From WRAV01 sp050950205 (GTDB lineage Bacteria > Bacillota > Clostridia > Oscillospirales > Ruminococcaceae): 64,000 bases of DNA. Positions within the stretch are counted from its first letter, which is position 1. Each line of letters begins with the position of its first letter. Both the position numbers and the translations under genes were made by a program. The DNA lies in the NCBI GenBank assembly GCA_050950205.1, contig JBMNHF010000021.1, forward strand, positions 1 through 64,000, given 5' to 3'. A model generated the notes under the pieces. The model had not been told where the DNA came from, made no database searches, and worked only from the letters and a program-made list of their open reading frames with translations. This document shows positions 60,610 to 64,000 of this stretch, piece by piece.

Positions 60610-61848
60610 ATGATGACAAAACGAGAAAAAAAAATTGAGCAGTACGACGTAGTAATTATCGGTGGCGGCGCCGCCGGACTGACCGCCGGGATTTACTGCG
60701 GCAGGGCCAGGCTTAAAACCCTGCTGATTGAAAAATCCCTGGTGGGAGGGCTTGCCACCTACACCAATGAAATCGAAAACTATCCCGGCTTTCCCGAGGG
60801 TGCCACCGGAACCGATCTGATGAACCTGTTCCAAAAGCAGGCCAAGCGTTTTGGGGTCACCTTTAAGCTCACCGACGTCAAAGGGGTGAAGTTGGAAGGA
60901 GAAACCAAGGTGGTAGAAACCTTCCGCACCGATTACCACGCCAAAGCGGTGATTGTGGCATCGGGGGGCAAGCCCCGCCTGACCGGAGCAAAGGGAGAGG
61001 ATGCCTACCTGTACGACAAGGGCATTTCCTTCTGCGCCACCTGCGATGCGGCAGCCAACACCGGCAAAACGGTGATGGTGGTGGGCAGCGGCGATGCAGC
61101 CATTGAGGAGGGCATCTTCCTCACCAAGTTTGCCGATAAAGTTTTGGTTTCCGTCATGCACGATACCGGCGTGATGGACTGCAACGAAATTGCAAAGAAT
61201 CAGGCCCTTTCCAATCCCAAGATGGAGTTTATCTGGAACACCATGGTGGAGGAGTTTAAGGGCGACGAGCGGCTCAACTGCGTTGCCCTGCGCAACGTCA
61301 AAACCGGCGAAATCACAGACTACCCTGTGGATTCCTGCTTTTTGTTTATCGGGTATCTGCCCAACACCGAAATTTTCCGGGGGCAGCTGGATATGAACCG
61401 GGCAGGATATCTGCTGGTCAACGAGCGGATGGAAACCAACATCCCCGGCGTATTCGGGGCGGGAGATGTTTGCGACAAGTTCCTCAAGCAGGTGGCCACC
61501 GCTGTGGGCGACGGCGCCATTGCAGGGTATTCTGCCGAGCGCTACCTTGCAGAAAGCGAAATTGTAGAGCGACAAATTCTCTGTGACGGCAAGCCCAAGG
61601 CGGTTTATATCTGGAACGCCGTGCAGCCGGAATGTCGGGCACTGCTCCCCATGTTTGAAGAGCTGGAGCAAGAGTATGCCAACTGTCTGGACGTGGTGCG
61701 GGTGGATGTGTATAAATCCCAAGGCATTGCCCGCCGGCTGGATGTGGAAGGTGCTCCCTGCGCCGTCCTTGTGAAAAACGGCAAGGTGCAGCAGCGCATC
61801 TTTGGCTGTGACATCACCAAGGAATCGATTCTTGAGGCAATCCAATAG
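60610..61848 (+). CDS. Thioredoxin-reductase-like flavoprotein with degenerate thioredoxin tail
   Basis: 412 residues. FAD-binding GGGAAGLTAG (18-27), redox pair Cys142/Cys145 in FCATCDAAA, NAD(P)-binding VVGSGDAAIEEG (158-169), and FAD-contacting GVFGAGDVCDKF. Residues ~330-412 form a thioredoxin-like domain in which the CxxC is reduced to a single Cys342 (QPECRALLP), while the cis-proline region (EGAPCAVLVKNG) remains. It may reduce persulfide on TusA. The tail cannot act as a normal dithiol thioredoxin. No strong ribosome site; probably coupled to the gene before it. Confidence 0.87.
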   Translation: MMTKREKKIEQYDVVIIGGGAAGLTAGIYCGRARLKTLLIEKSLVGGLATYTNEIENYPGFPEGATGTDLMNLFQKQAKRFGVTFKLTDVKGVKLEGETKVVETFRTDYHAKAVIVASGGKPRLTGAKGEDAYLYDKGISFCATCDAAANTGKTVMVVGSGDAAIEEGIFLTKFADKVLVSVMHDTGVMDCNEIAKNQALSNPKMEFIWNTMVEEFKGDERLNCVALRNVKTGEITDYPVDSCFLFIGYLPNTEIFRGQLDMNRAGYLLVNERMETNIPGVFGAGDVCDKFLKQVATAVGDGAIAGYSAERYLAESEIVERQILCDGKPKAVYIWNAVQPECRALLPMFEELEQEYANCLDVVRVDVYKSQGIARRLDVEGAPCAVLVKNGKVQQRIFGCDITKESILEAIQ

Positions 61849-61855
61849 AATAACG

Positions 61856-61883
61856 TTACCCGCCCCCTTCAGGGGGCGGGTAA
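61856..61883. terminator. Hairpin after the flavoprotein gene
   Basis: Perfect 12-bp stem TTACCCGCCCCC / GGGGGCGGGTAA with loop ttca, between convergent genes. No clean T-run follows on the plus strand, so strength is uncertain. Confidence 0.65.
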
Positions 61884-61906
61884 GCCAAAAAGCTATTGGG
61901 TATCTT

Positions 61907-63439
61907 TTATTGGGGGGAATAGCGGTAGATGCGCACCGCAAAATCCCGCTGGGTGTTCTGAAAGCGGACCACCCGCACCCCGTAGAGGTTGTCGGTAAAC
62001 TCATAAAGCAGTTGGCAGCGGGCTAAAACCTCACCCAGCTCTTTCAAATAGCTGAGATTGCCGTAAATGCCATTCCAAACCGGGCGCATGCTGTAAAGGT
62101 AATGCAGCTCATCGGAGATGACAAGGTACTGCACCTCACTTTTTTCCAGATACTCCTCTAAGGACATTCCCTTGTCCTTCAGATAGGAGAGATTTCGGTA
62201 ATCCAACAGGGCTCCATTTTCAAAATAGTACTCGCTGTTTAGGTTCCCTACGGTTTTGGCGTCTGGCGGAACCACCTTGGCGATTTCTTCCAGATAGCGG
62301 GCATAGCTCCCCCGCTGCTGGGTCAGGACAGGATAGAGCTGCCACCCGGCAGAGCAGGCCACCATCACCACCAAAGCGGCCATCCCCAAAACGGAAAGCC
62401 TCCCCTTAAGGCTGCCCAGCAGCCACGCCACCCCCAGATACTCAAAGGGAAACAGAAAGATGACATAGGGCTGACTGTACCGCCCCACCAGCATCATTCC
62501 TGCCCAAATTCCCCCCAAGGCGGCCAAAGGGTACAGCAGCGAGGTTTTTCCCCTGCTCCCAATAAGTATCACCAGACCAACCAGCAGCACCGATAGAAAA
62601 AGCAGCAGCTGAAGGCGAATATCCGGGGTGTAATAGGTTCCGCTGACCCGATAAAACAGCCGCTGAAAGTAAGGCGCGGTTTCCATCACTTTTCTTACCA
62701 GGGATGCGTCCACCGAAAACTCGGAGCCATAGGCGGCATAGTGGGCAAAAAAGTCCGGGTCAAAGCGCAGGCTGAGCAGAACAAACCCCAAGGCCAGGGT
62801 TCCGGTTACCCCTGTGTATACCCCAAATTCCCGCCACCTGAGCTTTTTCTCCTGCCACCATTTAGCACACAGAACCCCTCCCCCCAAGGTGGCCACCAAA
62901 AAGCTGTTGGGGTGAAGACCCACCGAAAGGCCGGTGAGCAAAGCCGCCCAGAAACATCTGTATTTGCCGCCGTAGAGCAGCAGCCAATACACCCCCAGCA
63001 TACAGAGAAGGATCAGTATTTCCTGCCGGGCAAAGTGGGCTGCATAGAGAAACTGTATATCCAACGAAAGAAGAACCCCGCAAAATCCTCCCAACATCCG
63101 GTTTCCGGTCAACCGCAGAGCCAGGCGGTAAAAAAGCCACAGGCAACCCACTGCGCTCAACAGAGAAAGCAGCCGGAACGAAAAGAGGGAATATCCAAAC
63201 AGCCGCAAAAAAGACATCTGCAACAGATGAAACAGGGATTTGATGGCGTGGGGATAACGGGGCTTTAAGTCAAAGAAAGGTTCGGTCACTGCAAGGCTTT
63301 TCGTTTCCATCATGTTCCGGGTCAACCCGGAAAGCCAGGCTTCGTCGGAGTGGGCAAAGGGAAAATCGCAAAGAAAAGCAACATTCAGCGCAAAGTAGAG
63401 CAGCAAATACCCCAAAAACCATTTTTCCTCTTTTTTCAC
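61907..63439 (-). CDS. GT39-like membrane glycosyltransferase
   Basis: 510 residues with about ten to twelve membrane segments. Near the start, FAHSDEAWLSG contains the acidic pair in the first extracytoplasmic loop that marks PMT/ArnT-type (GT-C) enzymes. A soluble C-terminal part (~390-510) has DELHYLYSMRPVWNGIYG. Such enzymes move a sugar from a polyprenyl-phosphate donor to protein or lipid outside the membrane. Donor and acceptor are unknown. It is convergent with the flavoprotein operon and has a plain minus-strand start 63439. Confidence 0.75.
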   Translation of the reverse strand: MKKEEKWFLGYLLLYFALNVAFLCDFPFAHSDEAWLSGLTRNMMETKSLAVTEPFFDLKPRYPHAIKSLFHLLQMSFLRLFGYSLFSFRLLSLLSAVGCLWLFYRLALRLTGNRMLGGFCGVLLSLDIQFLYAAHFARQEILILLCMLGVYWLLLYGGKYRCFWAALLTGLSVGLHPNSFLVATLGGGVLCAKWWQEKKLRWREFGVYTGVTGTLALGFVLLSLRFDPDFFAHYAAYGSEFSVDASLVRKVMETAPYFQRLFYRVSGTYYTPDIRLQLLLFLSVLLVGLVILIGSRGKTSLLYPLAALGGIWAGMMLVGRYSQPYVIFLFPFEYLGVAWLLGSLKGRLSVLGMAALVVMVACSAGWQLYPVLTQQRGSYARYLEEIAKVVPPDAKTVGNLNSEYYFENGALLDYRNLSYLKDKGMSLEEYLEKSEVQYLVISDELHYLYSMRPVWNGIYGNLSYLKELGEVLARCQLLYEFTDNLYGVRVVRFQNTQRDFAVRIYRYSPQ

Positions 63440-63655
63440 AGGTCTCCTCCCTTATCCATTGGAAAACAACCGGTTCGCCGGATTCGATAGCCTCATCATA
63501 CCACAAACACAGCCCCCTTTACAGCAGAAACAAAGGACGCTTACTGTGTTTTATCGTTCCAAACTCTATCATACCATCTTTTCTTCCCCGGTGGGTATTG
63601 TATGATTGAATGCTGCCAAAGAAGCAGCAATACAAACAAGTAGGAGGATGCAGCC

Positions 63656-64000
63656 ATGAAGCGAATTTTCAGTGTAGTTTTGGCGGCTCTGTGCGTTGCT
63701 GCTTTGTTTTCCGGGTGCGGGAACGTCAGCTATGCTCAGGCGGATCAGATTATCATTCCCGCCGATACGCTGGCAAACTACATAGGGCAAGAAAACACAG
63801 TGATTGTGGATATGCAGGCAGAGGAAAATTACCTGAAAAGTCATATCCCCGGTGCGGTAAACATTCAGCTCAAGGACATTACCGTCAACCTGCCGGTGGA
63901 AAATATGCTGGCCCCCAAGGGAAAAATCGCCAAGGTGTTGGGGGGGGCAGGCATCGACAACAACACCACCGTTGTCATTTATGATGAGGGAAAAAGCCTC
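63656..64000 (+). CDS. Rhodanese-domain lipoprotein, N-terminal part, cut by window end
   Basis: 115 residues visible. Signal peptide with lipobox FSGC (Cys21), then the start of a rhodanese fold: TVIVDMQAEENYLKSHIPGAVNIQL and TTVVIYDEGKSL. The catalytic cysteine loop would come just after the window end. Exported rhodaneses transfer sulfane sulfur, which fits the TusA-YeeE genes 2-4 kb away. Two rhodanese domains are possible if the gene is long. Start ATG 63656 has AGGAGG upstream. The 63440-63655 gap holds no gene. Confidence 0.82.
   Translation, partial: MKRIFSVVLAALCVAALFSGCGNVSYAQADQIIIPADTLANYIGQENTVIVDMQAEENYLKSHIPGAVNIQLKDITVNLPVENMLAPKGKIAKVLGGAGIDNNTTVVIYDEGKSL

Noticed and set aside
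1..64000. tRNA or rRNA genes
   Set aside because: None was recognised by eye on either strand; a tRNAscan run would be needed to be certain.

Overview
The window looks like chromosomal DNA of a low-to-moderate GC Firmicute of class Clostridia. This is inferred from a complete, typically ordered S10-spc-alpha ribosomal cluster with a four-cysteine S14, a KOW-domain protein between map and infA, a zinc-type adenylate kinase, a ClpC with a UVR segment, and consensus sigma-A promoters. An Oscillospiraceae-like gut relative fits the gene set, but species cannot be fixed from sequence alone.

Positions 1-12201 are an accessory, defence-like region on AT-richer DNA. It holds the front part of an SNF2-type helicase behind an XRE regulator (minus strand). 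On the plus strand follow a second XRE regulator, a zinc-ribbon protein, a MazG-like/HhH DNA glycosylase, a PD-(D/E)XK nuclease-SF2 helicase, an RloC-like zinc-hook ATPase, a DUF429 protein and two small unknown ORFs, each of the first two of these last three genes preceded by a copy of a ~357-nt structured repeat. A WYL regulator and the first 16 codons of a LexA-like gene behind a perfect SOS box close the region. Seven genes here carry single-base frameshifts, twelve clear ones in all, and every one equals a missing base. No frameshift is seen in the ~49 kb to the right of the IS.

An IS21-family element (12202-14368) sits exactly at the boundary. It cuts the lexA-like gene on one side and a dppD gene on the other and has no target duplication. 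From there to 22.5 kb (minus strand) lies a catabolic operon: ketopantoate-reductase-like, metal-dependent cyclase-like and isocitrate-lyase-superfamily enzymes plus a peptide/nickel-type ABC importer. A divergent GntR/FCD regulator and a pair of matching operators face it.

A CheW protein with an inserted zinc-binding CZB domain (22.6-23.4 kb) precedes the ribosomal cluster (23.6-39.4 kb, minus strand), which runs from rpsJ to rplQ and includes secY, adk, map, infA and rpoA. ClpC, a small cysteine-rich membrane peptide, a MacAB-type efflux operon, valS and a tagaturonate epimerase follow.

From 50.9 to 57.5 kb, seven closely packed or overlapping minus-strand genes join dTDP-sugar enzymes, a glycosyltransferase and an ATP-grasp ligase with a complete SsuABC-like importer. 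From 57.6 to 61.9 kb there is a sulfur or selenium trafficking module: two TusA proteins, a YeeE transporter split into two genes, a thioredoxin-reductase-like flavoprotein with a degenerate thioredoxin tail, and a LysR regulator. A GT39-like membrane glycosyltransferase and the start of a rhodanese lipoprotein end the window.
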